A DNA stretch of 64,000 bases. Source: Amycolatopsis alba DSM 44262. Lineage in GTDB: Bacteria > Actinomycetota > Actinomycetes > Mycobacteriales > Pseudonocardiaceae. Below are positions 32,478 to 40,936 of the stretch, piece after piece. Location of the stretch: NCBI RefSeq assembly GCF_000384215.1, contig NZ_KB913032.1:9385605-9449604 (forward strand), in the 5' to 3' direction. The notes below the pieces were generated by a model. It searched no databases, had not been told where the DNA came from, and saw nothing but the letters and a program-made list of their open reading frames with translations. The number at the start of each line of letters is the position of its first letter. The stretch's first letter is position 1. The position numbers and the translations under genes are program-made.

Positions 32478-33263
32478 TCACATCGCCTTCGGCGGCACGA
32501 TCCGCAGGTAGATCGCGGTCAGCACGACGTTGATCAGGAACAGCAGCAGGAACGTGATGACCACGGCCTGGTTCACCGCGTCGCCGACGCCCTTCGGCCC
32601 GCCCGCCGGGTTCAGCCCGCGGAAGGCCGCGACCACCCCGGCGACGAAACCGTAGAGGAGCGCCTTGATCTCGCTGACCCACAGGTCCGGCACCTGCGCG
32701 AGCGCGTTGAAGCTGGCGAGGTACGCGCCAGGGGTGCCGCCCTGCATGACGACGTTGAAGAAGTAGCCGCCGAGCACCCCGACGACGCTGACCAAACCGT
32801 TCAGCAGCACCGAAACCACGATCGCCGCCAGGACACGGGGCACGATCAGGCGCTGGATCGGGTTGACCCCGAGGACCTCCATCGCGTCGATCTCTTCGCG
32901 GATCTTGCGGGCGCCGATGTCGGCGCAGACCGCGCTGCCGCCCGCGCCCGCCACCAGCAAAGCGGTGATCAGCGGGCTCGCCTGCTGCACGATCGCGAGC
33001 GCGCTCGCCGCGCCGGTGAACGACTGCGCGCCGATCTGCTGGGTCAGCGAACCCAGCTGCAGGGCGATGACCGCGCCGAACGGGATCGCCACCAGCGCCG
33101 TCGGCAGAATGGTGACGCTGGCGAAGAACCAGCACTGCTGGATCCATTCGCGGAACTGGAACGGGCGTTTGAAGATCGCCCGCAGGACTTCCCACGACAG
33201 GGTCGCGAGCCTGCCGACCTGTGTGAGCGCACCCGTACCGGGGACGGACACCGTCGCTCCCAC
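32478..33263 (-). CDS. yrbE4A: YrbE4A, MlaE-type permease of the sterol importer
   Basis: A 261-residue MlaE-family permease and first gene of the mce4 operon. The coupling loop reads AVCADIGARKIREEIDAMEVLGVNPIQRLIVPR. With YrbE4B it forms the transmembrane core through which sterols enter the cytoplasm, powered by an MceG ATPase not present in this window. The start is GTG at 33263 with GGGAGG 5 nt upstream. A 24-bp palindrome 39 bp upstream is a candidate operator. Confidence 0.94.
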   Translation of the reverse strand: MGATVSVPGTGALTQVGRLATLSWEVLRAIFKRPFQFREWIQQCWFFASVTILPTALVAIPFGAVIALQLGSLTQQIGAQSFTGAASALAIVQQASPLITALLVAGAGGSAVCADIGARKIREEIDAMEVLGVNPIQRLIVPRVLAAIVVSVLLNGLVSVVGVLGGYFFNVVMQGGTPGAYLASFNALAQVPDLWVSEIKALLYGFVAGVVAAFRGLNPAGGPKGVGDAVNQAVVITFLLLFLINVVLTAIYLRIVPPKAM

Positions 33264-33301
33264 AGAACCTCCCAGTCGCCTGCCCCGAGTCTTACTCCAC
33301 C

Positions 33302-33325
33302 CGCTGACGCACCGTTGCGTTAGCG
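33302..33325. promoter_or_regulatory. 24-bp palindrome upstream of yrbE4A (candidate operator)
   Basis: CGCTGACGCACC followed by GTTGCGTTAGCG is a 24-bp inverted repeat with two mismatched pairs, and no loop. It lies between the SDR stop (33355) and the yrbE4A start (33263), where the operon promoter must be. It does not match the KstR consensus, so a different regulator is implied. Confidence 0.55.
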
Positions 33326-33354
33326 GTGTTCACTTTGCTCTCGGCACCCCCGCG

Positions 33355-34116
33355 CTAGATCTTGAGGGCGTGCGTCGCGGTCGCGCCGCCGTCGGCGACG
33401 AACTCCGAGCCCGTGCTGTACGAACTGTCGTCGCTGGCCAGGAACAGGACGAGTTTCGCGATGTCCTCCGGCTGCCCGACGCGTCCCAGTGCGACCTTCT
33501 TGCCCACCCACGACATGTCGATCTTCTGCCCGCCCGCCGCCGCGGCGACCATCGGCGTGTCGATCGCGCCGGGATGAACCGAATTGACCCGGATGTTCTT
33601 CGCACCGAGTTCGAGCGCGGCGACCTTGGTCATCCCGCGGATCGCGAACTTGCTCGCGGTGTAGGCGACGAGGTACGGCATCCCGGCGAGTCCTTCCACT
33701 GAGGACACGTTGACGATGGAGCCGCCTCCGGCCCCGGTCATCGGTTCAACGACCGAGCGCATCCCGAGAAACGCCCCGATCTGGTTGACCCGCATGACAC
33801 GTTCGTAGTCGGCGAGCGTGGTCTTCCCGAGCTCCGAGAAGTGCAGGATGCCTGCGTTGTTGACCAGCACCGTCGGCGGGCCGAACTCGGAGACGGTGCG
33901 CTCGATCGCGGCATCCCACTCGGCCTCGTCGCCGACGTCGAGATGCTGGTACACGGCCGATTCGCCGAGGTCCGCGGCGAGTTTCTTGCCGTCGAGGTCG
34001 TTGATGTCGGCGATCACCACCCGCGCGCCCTCGGCGACGAACAGCCGTGCGGCCGCCTCGCCCTGGCCGCGGGCACCACCGGTGATCAGGGCCACCTTGC
34101 CGTCGAGCCTGCCCAT
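33355..34116 (-). CDS. SDR oxidoreductase, 3-alpha/20-beta-hydroxysteroid dehydrogenase type
   Basis: A 253-residue classical short-chain dehydrogenase. TGGARGQGEA is the NAD-binding TGxxxGxG, NNAG is present, and the catalytic Ser-Tyr-Lys are in NVSSVEGLAG and YTASK. The sequence closely follows M. tuberculosis FabG3 (Rv2002), a 20-beta-hydroxysteroid dehydrogenase, including GLAGMPYLVAYTASKFAIRG and SYSTGSEFVADGG. It probably oxidises or reduces a steroid alcohol, fitting the locus. The start is placed at ATG 34116, because GAGGAG then lies 6 nt upstream; the ATG at 34122 would have no spacing. Confidence 0.88.
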   Translation of the reverse strand: MGRLDGKVALITGGARGQGEAAARLFVAEGARVVIADINDLDGKKLAADLGESAVYQHLDVGDEAEWDAAIERTVSEFGPPTVLVNNAGILHFSELGKTTLADYERVMRVNQIGAFLGMRSVVEPMTGAGGGSIVNVSSVEGLAGMPYLVAYTASKFAIRGMTKVAALELGAKNIRVNSVHPGAIDTPMVAAAAGGQKIDMSWVGKKVALGRVGQPEDIAKLVLFLASDDSSYSTGSEFVADGGATATHALKI

Positions 34117-34126
34117 CGTCATCTCC

Positions 34127-35011
34127 TCACGGCAGCGACATGATTTCGGATGCGGAGAACATGCGTTCGGGATCTCGGTCGGCGAAGTAACCGCCCACGC
34201 TGCCCGCGAGCTCTTCGGGGGTCCACGTCCCGTTGACGGTGTCGAACCGCTGCTCCACCGACGGCGGCCGCATGAGCGCGACCATCCCGCCGTAGACGAG
34301 GAAGACCTGGCCGTTGACGCGGTCGGACTCGGGCGAGCAGAGGAAGGACACAAACGGCGCGACGTGGTCGACCGACAGCGGGTCGATCCCTTCCGGCGCG
34401 TCGGCGCCGAAGACGCCTTCGGTCATCGCGGTGCGGGCGCGCGGGCAGATCGCGTTGGCGCGGACGCCGTAGCGGGAAAGGCCGCGCGCGGTGGAGACGG
34501 TGAGCGCGGCGATACCCGCCTTGGCCGCGCCGTAGTTCGGCTGGCCCGGCGCGCCGAGCAGGAACGACTCCGACGCGGTGTTGACCACCCGGCCGTACAC
34601 CGGTGCGCCGTCCACTTTGGACTTGTCGCGCCAGTAGGCCCCGGCGTTGCGGGAAAGCAGGAAATGGCCGCGCAGGTGCACGCCGAGTACCGTGTCCCAG
34701 TCCTCGTCGGACATCGAGAACAGCATCCGGTCGCGCAGGACACCCGCGTTGTTGACCAGGATGTGGAGTCCGCCGAAGTGGTCGACGGCGGCGGTGAGCA
34801 GCGCGTCCGCGGTCGAGGACTCGGACACGTCGCCGGTGACCGCGACCGCCTTGCCGCCTTCGGCCTCGATCTCGTCGGCCACCACCTGGGCGGCGGTCGA
34901 CACGTCGTTGATCACCACCGACGCCCCCGCCGCGGCCAGCGCCAGCGCCTCGGCCCGGCCGAGTCCCGCGCCGGCGCCGGTCACGATGGCCGTCTTGCCG
35001 TCCAAACTCAC
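34127..35011 (-). CDS. hsd4A: SDR oxidoreductase, Hsd4A-type steroid/acyl-CoA dehydrogenase
   Basis: A 294-residue short-chain dehydrogenase with TGAGAGLGRAEA (cofactor loop), NNAGVLRDRML and the catalytic NTASES and YGAAK. Sequence style and position between the mce4 operon and fdxD match M. tuberculosis Hsd4A (Rv3502c), a 17-beta-hydroxysteroid dehydrogenase and beta-hydroxyacyl-CoA dehydrogenase in cholesterol breakdown. The start is GTG at 35011 with GGAGG 7 nt upstream. A degenerate KstR-like site lies 30 bp upstream. It precedes the second SDR by 10 nt. Confidence 0.85.
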   Translation of the reverse strand: MSLDGKTAIVTGAGAGLGRAEALALAAAGASVVINDVSTAAQVVADEIEAEGGKAVAVTGDVSESSTADALLTAAVDHFGGLHILVNNAGVLRDRMLFSMSDEDWDTVLGVHLRGHFLLSRNAGAYWRDKSKVDGAPVYGRVVNTASESFLLGAPGQPNYGAAKAGIAALTVSTARGLSRYGVRANAICPRARTAMTEGVFGADAPEGIDPLSVDHVAPFVSFLCSPESDRVNGQVFLVYGGMVALMRPPSVEQRFDTVNGTWTPEELAGSVGGYFADRDPERMFSASEIMSLP

Positions 35012-35040
35012 TCCGGGCCTCCTTGCCTCTGCCGACAGAC

Positions 35041-35054
35041 TAGAATCTGTTACT
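35041..35054. promoter_or_regulatory. Degenerate KstR-like site upstream of hsd4A
   Basis: TAGAATCTGTTACT matches TNNAACNNGTTNNA except at two conserved positions. It lies 30 bp upstream of the hsd4A start and downstream of the fdxD stop. Weak on its own; the perfect box at 35306 makes it worth noting. Confidence 0.3.
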
Positions 35055-35082
35055 GCTGCATGCAAGACCTAAATAAACGGTG

Positions 35083-35274
35083 CTAACTGCGTATGAGCAG
35101 CGCGTTTTTCGGACAGCTCGCCACAGCTTGAGTAACACGTTCTACCTGATTCTGTGGAACTTCGGCCGACGCGAGGACAAGCTCCTCGTCATCGTCGAGA
35201 TCGAAGACCTCGGGCGCGAAGCCGACACAGATCGCGTTCGCCTCACACAGCGAGCGATCGACGCCGATCTCCAT
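35083..35274 (-). CDS. fdxD: Ferredoxin, single-cluster [3Fe-4S] type (FdxD)
   Basis: A 63-residue ferredoxin: CEANAIC (CX5C) and the distal CPKNAL provide three Cys ligands, indicating a [3Fe-4S] cluster. Such ferredoxins supply electrons to cytochromes P450 or steroid oxygenases, such as the cholesterol C26/C27 hydroxylases encoded elsewhere. The M. tuberculosis counterpart at this position is Rv3503c. ATG at 35274 has GAGGAGG just upstream; a longer frame is not ferredoxin-like. It diverges from fadE26 across the KstR box. Confidence 0.9.
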   Translation of the reverse strand: MEIGVDRSLCEANAICVGFAPEVFDLDDDEELVLASAEVPQNQVERVTQAVASCPKNALLIRS

Positions 35275-35305
35275 ATTCCCTCCTCGCCGCCACACCTGGT
35301 ACAAC

Positions 35306-35319
35306 TAGAACAGGTTCTA
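35306..35319. promoter_or_regulatory. KstR operator in the fdxD-fadE26 divergent promoter
   Basis: TAGAACAGGTTCTA fits the KstR consensus TNNAACNNGTTNNA exactly and is palindromic around the central AG. It lies 32 bp upstream of fdxD and 59 bp upstream of fadE26, so one dimer pair could repress both directions until a 3-oxo-sterol CoA thioester releases it, as known for KstR. Confidence 0.85.
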
Positions 35320-35377
35320 CCTTACCGCCGAGGGCGGCCATGGCACCAGTAACGAGCACCGACGGCAGAGGTGACGG

Positions 35378-36559
35378 ATGCGGATCGACTACACGCCGGA
35401 GCAGCGGGCACTGGCCGGGGAACTACGGGAGTACTTCGCCGGGCTGATGACCCCCGAACGCCGTGAGGCGCTGGCCGGCGACGGCGGTGAATACGGTGAC
35501 GGCCTGGTGTACAAGGAAATCGTCCGAGACCTCGGCGGTTCGGGCTGGCTCGCGCTCGGCTGGCCCCGCGAGTACGGCGGCCAGGACCGGCCGATGCTCG
35601 ACCAGCTCATCTTCACCGACGAGGCGGCCGCGGCCGGGGTGCCCGTCCCGTTCCTCACGGTGAACACCGTCGGGCCGACGATCATGCGCTACGGCACCGA
35701 AGAACAGAAGGCGTTCTACCTGCCGAAGATCGCCGCCGGCGAGCTGCACTTCGCGATCGGCTACTCCGAGCCGGGCGCGGGCACCGACCTGGCGTCCCTG
35801 CGCACCCGCGCGGTCCGCGACGGCGACGACTACGTCATCAACGGCCAGAAGATGTGGACGAGCCTGATCGAGTACGCCGACTACATCTGGCTGGCCGCCC
35901 GCACCGACCCCGAGGCCCGCAAGCACAAGGGCCTCAGCATGCTGATCGTACCGACGTCGGCGCCGGGTTTCTCCTGGACGAAGGTGCACACGGTCGCCGG
36001 GCCGGGCACGAGCGCGACCTACTACGACGACGTGCGCGTCCCGGTGACCTCGCGGGTGGCCGGGGAGAACGAGGGCTGGCCGCTCATCACGAACCAGCTC
36101 AACCACGAACGGGTCGCGCTGACCTCGGCCGCGCCGATCCAGACGGCGTTGCGCGACGTGCGGACCTGGGCGCAGACGACCAAGCTGCCCGACGGCACCC
36201 GCGTCGTCGACCAGCCGTGGGTCCGGCTGCACCTGGCGCGGATCCACACGCACGCCGAGTACCTGAAACTGCGGAACTGGCGGATCGCCTGGGCGGCCGC
36301 GAGCAGCGACCTCGGCCCGGCGGAGGCGTCGGCGACCAAGGTGTTCGGCACCGAGTTCGCGACCGAGGCGTACCGGCTGATGATGGAGATCCTCGGCGCG
36401 GGCGCCGTGGTCCGCGAAGGCTCCCCCGGCGCCCAGTTGCGCGGCCGGATCGAACGGCTGCACCGCTCGTCCCTGATCCTGACCTTCGGCGGCGGCACCA
36501 ACGAGATCCAGCGGGACATGATCGCCGCGACCGCCCTCGGCCTGCCCGTCACGCGCTAG
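35378..36559 (+). CDS. fadE26: Acyl-CoA dehydrogenase FadE26 (ChsE4), steroid side-chain subunit
   Basis: A 393-residue acyl-CoA dehydrogenase. IGYSEPGAGTDLASLRTRAVRDGDDYVINGQKMWTS is the flavin and substrate middle-domain region in outline, and TFGGGTNEIQRDMIA the C-terminal FAD segment. In mycobacteria FadE26 pairs with FadE27 to form an alpha2beta2 dehydrogenase acting on 3-oxo-cholestenoyl-CoA, the first oxidation of the C8 side chain. ATG at 35378 has GAGG about 9 nt upstream. It leads the plus-strand operon controlled by the KstR box; fadE27 follows 11 nt later. Confidence 0.93.
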   Translation: MRIDYTPEQRALAGELREYFAGLMTPERREALAGDGGEYGDGLVYKEIVRDLGGSGWLALGWPREYGGQDRPMLDQLIFTDEAAAAGVPVPFLTVNTVGPTIMRYGTEEQKAFYLPKIAAGELHFAIGYSEPGAGTDLASLRTRAVRDGDDYVINGQKMWTSLIEYADYIWLAARTDPEARKHKGLSMLIVPTSAPGFSWTKVHTVAGPGTSATYYDDVRVPVTSRVAGENEGWPLITNQLNHERVALTSAAPIQTALRDVRTWAQTTKLPDGTRVVDQPWVRLHLARIHTHAEYLKLRNWRIAWAAASSDLGPAEASATKVFGTEFATEAYRLMMEILGAGAVVREGSPGAQLRGRIERLHRSSLILTFGGGTNEIQRDMIAATALGLPVTR

Positions 36560-36570
36560 GAGAGACACCG

Positions 36571-37644
36571 ATGGACTTCACGCTCACCGAAGCGCAGCAG
36601 GATCTCGCGTCGCTCACGCGCCGGATCCTGACGGACAAGGTCACGCCCGACGTGCTGGGACCGCACGGTTCCGGCGGCTTCGACGCTCCACTGTGGACGG
36701 CGCTCGCGCAGGCTGGGGTGATCGACGCGGCGCTGCCGCAGTCGGTCGGCGGCGGCGGGTTCGGGCTGCTGGAGCAGTGCTCCGTCCTGGCCGAGATCGG
36801 CCGCGCGGTCGCACCCGTGCCGTACCTGACGTCGGTCGTGACGGGCGCGGCGGCGGTCGCCGAATTCGGCGATGGACAGCTGGCCGAACGCTGGGTCGTG
36901 CCGGTGCTGCGCGGCGACCACGTCCTCGCGGTCGCGCTGCCGGATTACGGCGTGCCGTGCGGGTTCACCGCCGAGGCCGACGGCGACGGCTGGCGGCTGA
37001 CCGGCGCGCAGACCGCGGTGGCGTCGGGCGCGTTCGCGCACGGCTTCCTCGTCGAAGCCGCCATCGACGGCGGGCGGCAGGTGTTCCTGCTCGACCGGGA
37101 CGCGGTGACCGTCTCGCCGCAGCGGACCGTCGACCACGCCGACGCGGCGCTCGTCGAACTGTCCGGCGCCAAGGCAGGCGTCTCCTTGGGTGACATCGGT
37201 GAATGGCTGCGGCTGCGCGGCACGATCGGTGCCTGCGCGCAGCAGCTCGGCGTCGTCGAACGGGCGCTTGAGCTGACCGCGGCGTACGCGCGGGAACGCA
37301 AGCAGTTCGACCATCTCATCGGGAGTTTCCAGGCGGTGCGGCAGCGGCTCGCCGACGCCTATGTCGACGTCGAAGCCGTCCGGCTGACGTTGTGGCAGGC
37401 CGTCTGGCGACTGAGCGAAGGACTTCCAGCGGCCGAAGAGGTCGCGACGGCGAAGTTCTGGGCCGCGGAGGCCGGTCACCGCGTCGCGCACACCGCCGTG
37501 CACGTCCACGGCGGGGTCGGCATCGACGTCGACCACACGCTGCACCGCTACTTCGTCGCGGCGAAACGGCTCGAGTTCACCTTGGGCGGCGCGACCACGC
37601 AGCTGCGGGGGCTCGGCGATCTCCTGGCCGCGGACCCGGCATGA
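36571..37644 (+). CDS. fadE27: Acyl-CoA dehydrogenase FadE27 (ChsE5), partner of FadE26
   Basis: A 357-residue acyl-CoA dehydrogenase-fold protein, shorter and more degenerate than FadE26. YARERKQFDHLIGSFQAVRQRLAD is the conserved helix segment, and VHVHGGVGIDVDHTLHRYF ends the domain. It lacks a clear counterpart of the middle-domain flavin motif, as expected for the complementary half of a heteromeric dehydrogenase. ATG at 36571 follows AGGAGAG. Its stop overlaps the fadD17 start (ATGA). Confidence 0.92.
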   Translation: MDFTLTEAQQDLASLTRRILTDKVTPDVLGPHGSGGFDAPLWTALAQAGVIDAALPQSVGGGGFGLLEQCSVLAEIGRAVAPVPYLTSVVTGAAAVAEFGDGQLAERWVVPVLRGDHVLAVALPDYGVPCGFTAEADGDGWRLTGAQTAVASGAFAHGFLVEAAIDGGRQVFLLDRDAVTVSPQRTVDHADAALVELSGAKAGVSLGDIGEWLRLRGTIGACAQQLGVVERALELTAAYARERKQFDHLIGSFQAVRQRLADAYVDVEAVRLTLWQAVWRLSEGLPAAEEVATAKFWAAEAGHRVAHTAVHVHGGVGIDVDHTLHRYFVAAKRLEFTLGGATTQLRGLGDLLAADPA

Positions 37645-39152
37645 CCTCGACGGTCACGGAGCTCCTGCTCGCCAGGGCGGAGGACCAGTCGACCGGGCTG
37701 CTGTTCGAAGACCGGCGCTGGTCCTGGGCCGAGCATGTCCGGGCCTGCGCCGGATACGCGGCCGCGTTGAGCGGGCTCCTGCGCCCCGGCGGACATTTCG
37801 GGCTGCTGGCCGACAACGTCCCCGAGTTCTCGTTCCTGCTCGGCGGTGCCGCGCTGTCGGGGCACGTGCTGGTCGGCCTGAACCCGACACGACGGGGCGC
37901 GGCGCTGGCGCGTGACGTCGCGCTGGCCGACTGCGAGCTGGTGTTCGCCGAGGAGAAGTACCTCCCGCTGCTGTCCGAGGCCGGTGTCCCGGTGCGGCCG
38001 CTGAGCGAGCTCGAACCGTCGCGGGAGACGGTCGTTCCCGTGGCCGCGAAACCCGAAGACCTGCTCATGCTGATCTTCACCTCCGGCACCAGCGGCGACC
38101 CGAAAGCCGTCCGGTGCACGCACGACAAGGTCGCGTTCCCCGGCGAGATGCTGGCCGACCGGTTCGGTCTGTCCACACAGGACACCGTGTACGTGTCGAT
38201 GCCGATGTTCCACTCCAACGCCATCATGGCGGGCTGGTCGGTCGGGCTCGCTTCGGGCGCGGGGATCGCGCTGCGGCGGCGGTTCTCCGCCTCCGGTTTC
38301 CTTCCGGACGTCCGGAAGTTCGGGGCGACCTACGCCAACTACGTCGGCAAGCCGCTGTCCTACGTGCTCACCACCCCCGAGCGGGACGACGACGCGGACA
38401 ACTCGCTGAAACTGGTCTACGGCAACGAGGGCGCCGAAGCCGACCTCGCCGTGTTCGGCACGCGATTCGGCTGCCACGTGGTCGACGCGTTCGGCTCGAC
38501 CGAGGGCGGCGTGAACTTCGGCCGGGACGCCACCACCCCGGCCGGTTCACTGGGCAGGCTGCTCGACGGCGTCGCCGTCCTCGATCCGGAGACCGGGAAA
38601 CCCTGCCCCCCGGCGGAATTCGACGCGGCCGGGAAACTGCTCAATGCCGCCGAGGCCGTCGGCGAGCTGGTCAACACCGGCGGGCCGGGCTTCTTCGCCG
38701 GGTACTACGGCGATCCCGCCGCCGAGGCCGAGCGGATGCGCGACGGGATGTACCACACCGGCGACCTGGCGTACCTCGACGCGGACGGCTACTGCTATTT
38801 CGCGGGGCGGCTCGGCGACTGGCTCCGCGTCGATGGTGAGAACCTCGGCACCGCCCCGATCGAACGCGCGCTCCTCCGCCATCCCGCCGTCCGCGAAGCC
38901 GCCGTGTACGCGGTGCCGGATCCGCGGGTGGGCGACCAGGTGATGGCCGCGCTGGTCTGCCGTTCGCCGGTCGACGCGGGCGAGTTCGCCGCTTTCGTCG
39001 CCGCGCAAGGCGATCTCGGTCCGAAACAGTGGCCCCGCTTCGTGCGGGTGGTCGATGCGCTGCCGCAGACGGCGACGCACAAGGTGCTCAAACGGGAACT
39101 GGCCGCGGACGGAACCGGAACCGCCTGGGAACTCCGGTATCCCCGGCACTGA
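37641..39152 (+). CDS. fadD17: Steroid-acid CoA ligase FadD17
   Basis: A 503-residue ANL-superfamily ligase. FTSGTSGDPKAVRCTH is the A3 nucleotide motif, DAFGSTEGG the A5 motif, HTGDLAYLDADGYCYFAGRLGDWLRVDGENL the A7/A8 region in outline, and HKVLKREL the catalytic Lys. M. tuberculosis FadD17 adds CoA to the C5 side chain of 3-oxo-chol-4-en-24-oate; the position directly after fadE27 is the same. ATG at 37641 overlaps the fadE27 stop, giving one translationally coupled side-chain degradation operon. Confidence 0.92.
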   Translation: MTSTVTELLLARAEDQSTGLLFEDRRWSWAEHVRACAGYAAALSGLLRPGGHFGLLADNVPEFSFLLGGAALSGHVLVGLNPTRRGAALARDVALADCELVFAEEKYLPLLSEAGVPVRPLSELEPSRETVVPVAAKPEDLLMLIFTSGTSGDPKAVRCTHDKVAFPGEMLADRFGLSTQDTVYVSMPMFHSNAIMAGWSVGLASGAGIALRRRFSASGFLPDVRKFGATYANYVGKPLSYVLTTPERDDDADNSLKLVYGNEGAEADLAVFGTRFGCHVVDAFGSTEGGVNFGRDATTPAGSLGRLLDGVAVLDPETGKPCPPAEFDAAGKLLNAAEAVGELVNTGGPGFFAGYYGDPAAEAERMRDGMYHTGDLAYLDADGYCYFAGRLGDWLRVDGENLGTAPIERALLRHPAVREAAVYAVPDPRVGDQVMAALVCRSPVDAGEFAAFVAAQGDLGPKQWPRFVRVVDALPQTATHKVLKRELAADGTGTAWELRYPRH

Positions 39153-39205
39153 TCCCAGGGTCGGTACCGGTGATCTTCCCGATGCCCCGGCACCTGATCG
39201 CTCCC

Positions 39206-39211
39206 TACCTT
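39206..39211 (+). promoter_or_regulatory. Probable -10 element, leaderless transcript of the secreted esterase
   Basis: TACCTT ends 7 nt before the ATG at 39219, placing the transcription start at about the start codon. No ribosome-binding site precedes this ATG. Confidence 0.4.
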
Positions 39212-39218
39212 CGTTGCC

Positions 39219-40316
39219 ATGACACGAATTCCACCCAGGATCGGTGTACTGGCCACGGTTCTCGCCTTGCCTGCCGCACTTGCCGCCCCGGCGGCGTCGG
39301 CGGCTCCCGTCCGCTTCAGCCTGCCCGCGCCGACGGGCTCGTACGCGGTCGGCAGTACCGATCTCCACCTGATCGACCGCTCCCGCCAGGATCCGTGGGT
39401 CCCCGGCACCACCAGGGAACTCATGGTGACCGTGCGCTATCCGGCGTTGCCGAGCGGGAAACCGAAAGCGCTGTACATGGCTCCGGGAGTCGCGAAGACG
39501 GTGGCCGAGGGTGACGCCGCCAAACTGGGCATCGACGCGGATCAGCTCGACTACCGCTTCCCCACGAACTCACGGCTCGGCGCGCCCGCGATCGGCGGCA
39601 AGCGGCCTGTCGTGCTGTATTCGCCCGGCGGCAGCCTGTCGCGTTCCCACGGCACCACGCTGCAGGAACAGCTGGCGAGCGAGGGTTACGTCGTCGTGGC
39701 CATCGACCACACCCACGAGGCGGAAGCGGTCGAGTTCCCCGGTGGCCGCGTCGAGAAGAAGGCCCTGCCGCCGTCGAGTATCGAGGTGTCGAAGCGCATG
39801 ATCGACACCCGCGTCCGGGACACGCGGTTCGTCCTCGACTCGCTCGGCCTGAACCGGGTCGGCATGTTCGGCCACTCCGCCGGCGGGTTCACCGCGGGCG
39901 AGACGATGGTGACCGACCGGCGCATCGTCGCCGGGGCGAACCTCGACGGCAGCATGGCCCACTCGCAGTCTCAGCGGATCTTCGGCCGCGTCGCCGACGA
40001 AGGACTGGATCGGCCGTTCCTGCTGATGAGCTCCGGCGATCACAGCGCCGCGTCGGACGCGTCCTGGCAGGAATTCCAGCGCAACCAGCGCGGCTGGACC
40101 GGCGAGACACGGCTGCCGGACGGCGAGCATTTCAGCTTCGCCGACTACCAGACCCTGTTGCCGCAACTGGGAAACGCCCCGGCGGCGTACGTCGGCACCA
40201 TCGATCCGGTGCGGAGTGTCGCCGTGCAGCGCGCCGAGGTCTCGGCGTTCTTCGGCAAGAACCTGCGTCACCGAAGCAGCGATGAGACCAGCGTGTCCTT
40301 GAGCCACGCCTCGTAG
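39219..40316 (+). CDS. Secreted alpha/beta hydrolase, PAF-acetylhydrolase-like esterase
   Basis: A 365-residue exported hydrolase. The signal peptide runs to about residue 28 (ALAAPAASAAP). The fold is that of platelet-activating-factor acetylhydrolase-like lipases: VVLYSPGGSLSRS (oxyanion region), VVVAIDHTHEAEAVEFPGG, the nucleophile elbow MFGHSAGGFTAGE and DGEHFSFADYQ with the probable catalytic His. It would cleave short-acyl esters outside the cell. The C-terminal 49 nt overlap the convergent TetR gene. Confidence 0.87.
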   Translation: MTRIPPRIGVLATVLALPAALAAPAASAAPVRFSLPAPTGSYAVGSTDLHLIDRSRQDPWVPGTTRELMVTVRYPALPSGKPKALYMAPGVAKTVAEGDAAKLGIDADQLDYRFPTNSRLGAPAIGGKRPVVLYSPGGSLSRSHGTTLQEQLASEGYVVVAIDHTHEAEAVEFPGGRVEKKALPPSSIEVSKRMIDTRVRDTRFVLDSLGLNRVGMFGHSAGGFTAGETMVTDRRIVAGANLDGSMAHSQSQRIFGRVADEGLDRPFLLMSSGDHSAASDASWQEFQRNQRGWTGETRLPDGEHFSFADYQTLLPQLGNAPAAYVGTIDPVRSVAVQRAEVSAFFGKNLRHRSSDETSVSLSHAS

Positions 40317-40873
40317 TCGCCGTGACTCCACCCGGCCTCGGCGACGAGGCTGGTGTGGACGTCGGCGCTCATCAGCGCGACGGCGATGTCCACGGCCCTG
40401 GGCACCAGGGCGCGGTCGCCGTTCCGGACCCGGTCGATGACCATCTCGACGCCCAGCCGGTTACGCCGGGCACCTTTCGCCCGTGTCGCGGCGATGTCGG
40501 GATCGACGGCGGCGCCGGAGCCCAGCGTCGTGACGATGTCGCCACAGCGTTCCCGCACCTGACGGGCGACCGTGGCCAGCAGGCCGAGCAACGCGACCTG
40601 ATCTTCGGTTCGCGCCGCCTCGGCGACGAGGTCGGGAATCCCGGCCTCGTCGTCGAGGAGGTCGACGAGCCCGCCAAGGACACCGGCCTTCGAGCCGAAG
40701 TGGGCGTAGATGGTCTGCGGGGACACCCCCGCTTCCTGGGCGATGAGGCGGATCGGGGTCCGCGCGTACCCGCGTTCGGCGAACAGCCCGCGGGCCGCGG
40801 TCAGGATCGTGCGCAGCGTCAGCGCCTCGCGGCGGTCGCGCAACCGGACGATGCCGGGAAGGTCCGCGGGCAT
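40268..40873 (-). CDS. TetR-family transcriptional regulator
   Basis: A 201-residue repressor. The N-terminal helix-turn-helix is ILTAARGLFAERGYARTPIRLIAQEAGVSPQTIYAHFGSKAGVL in outline; the C-terminal ligand domain is not diagnostic. ATG at 40873. It diverges from a SnoaL-like gene across a 19-bp operator (40889-40907), so it probably represses itself and that gene. Its 3' end overlaps the convergent esterase gene by 49 nt, an antisense arrangement. Confidence 0.88.
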   Translation of the reverse strand: MPADLPGIVRLRDRREALTLRTILTAARGLFAERGYARTPIRLIAQEAGVSPQTIYAHFGSKAGVLGGLVDLLDDEAGIPDLVAEAARTEDQVALLGLLATVARQVRERCGDIVTTLGSGAAVDPDIAATRAKGARRNRLGVEMVIDRVRNGDRALVPRAVDIAVALMSADVHTSLVAEAGWSHGDYEAWLKDTLVSSLLR

Positions 40874-40888
40874 GTATGCTCCCAGAAA

Positions 40889-40907
40889 GTTGGAACGTTG
40901 TTCTAAC
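40889..40907. promoter_or_regulatory. 19-bp TetR-type operator
   Basis: GTTGGAAC-GTT-GTTCTAAC has 8-bp arms with one mismatch and a 3-bp centre. It lies in the 63-bp divergent gap between the TetR start (40873) and the SnoaL-like start (40937), 16 bp and 30 bp away. Confidence 0.65.
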
Positions 40908-40936
40908 TAATGGATCGATGTTACAGGAGGAGGGCG

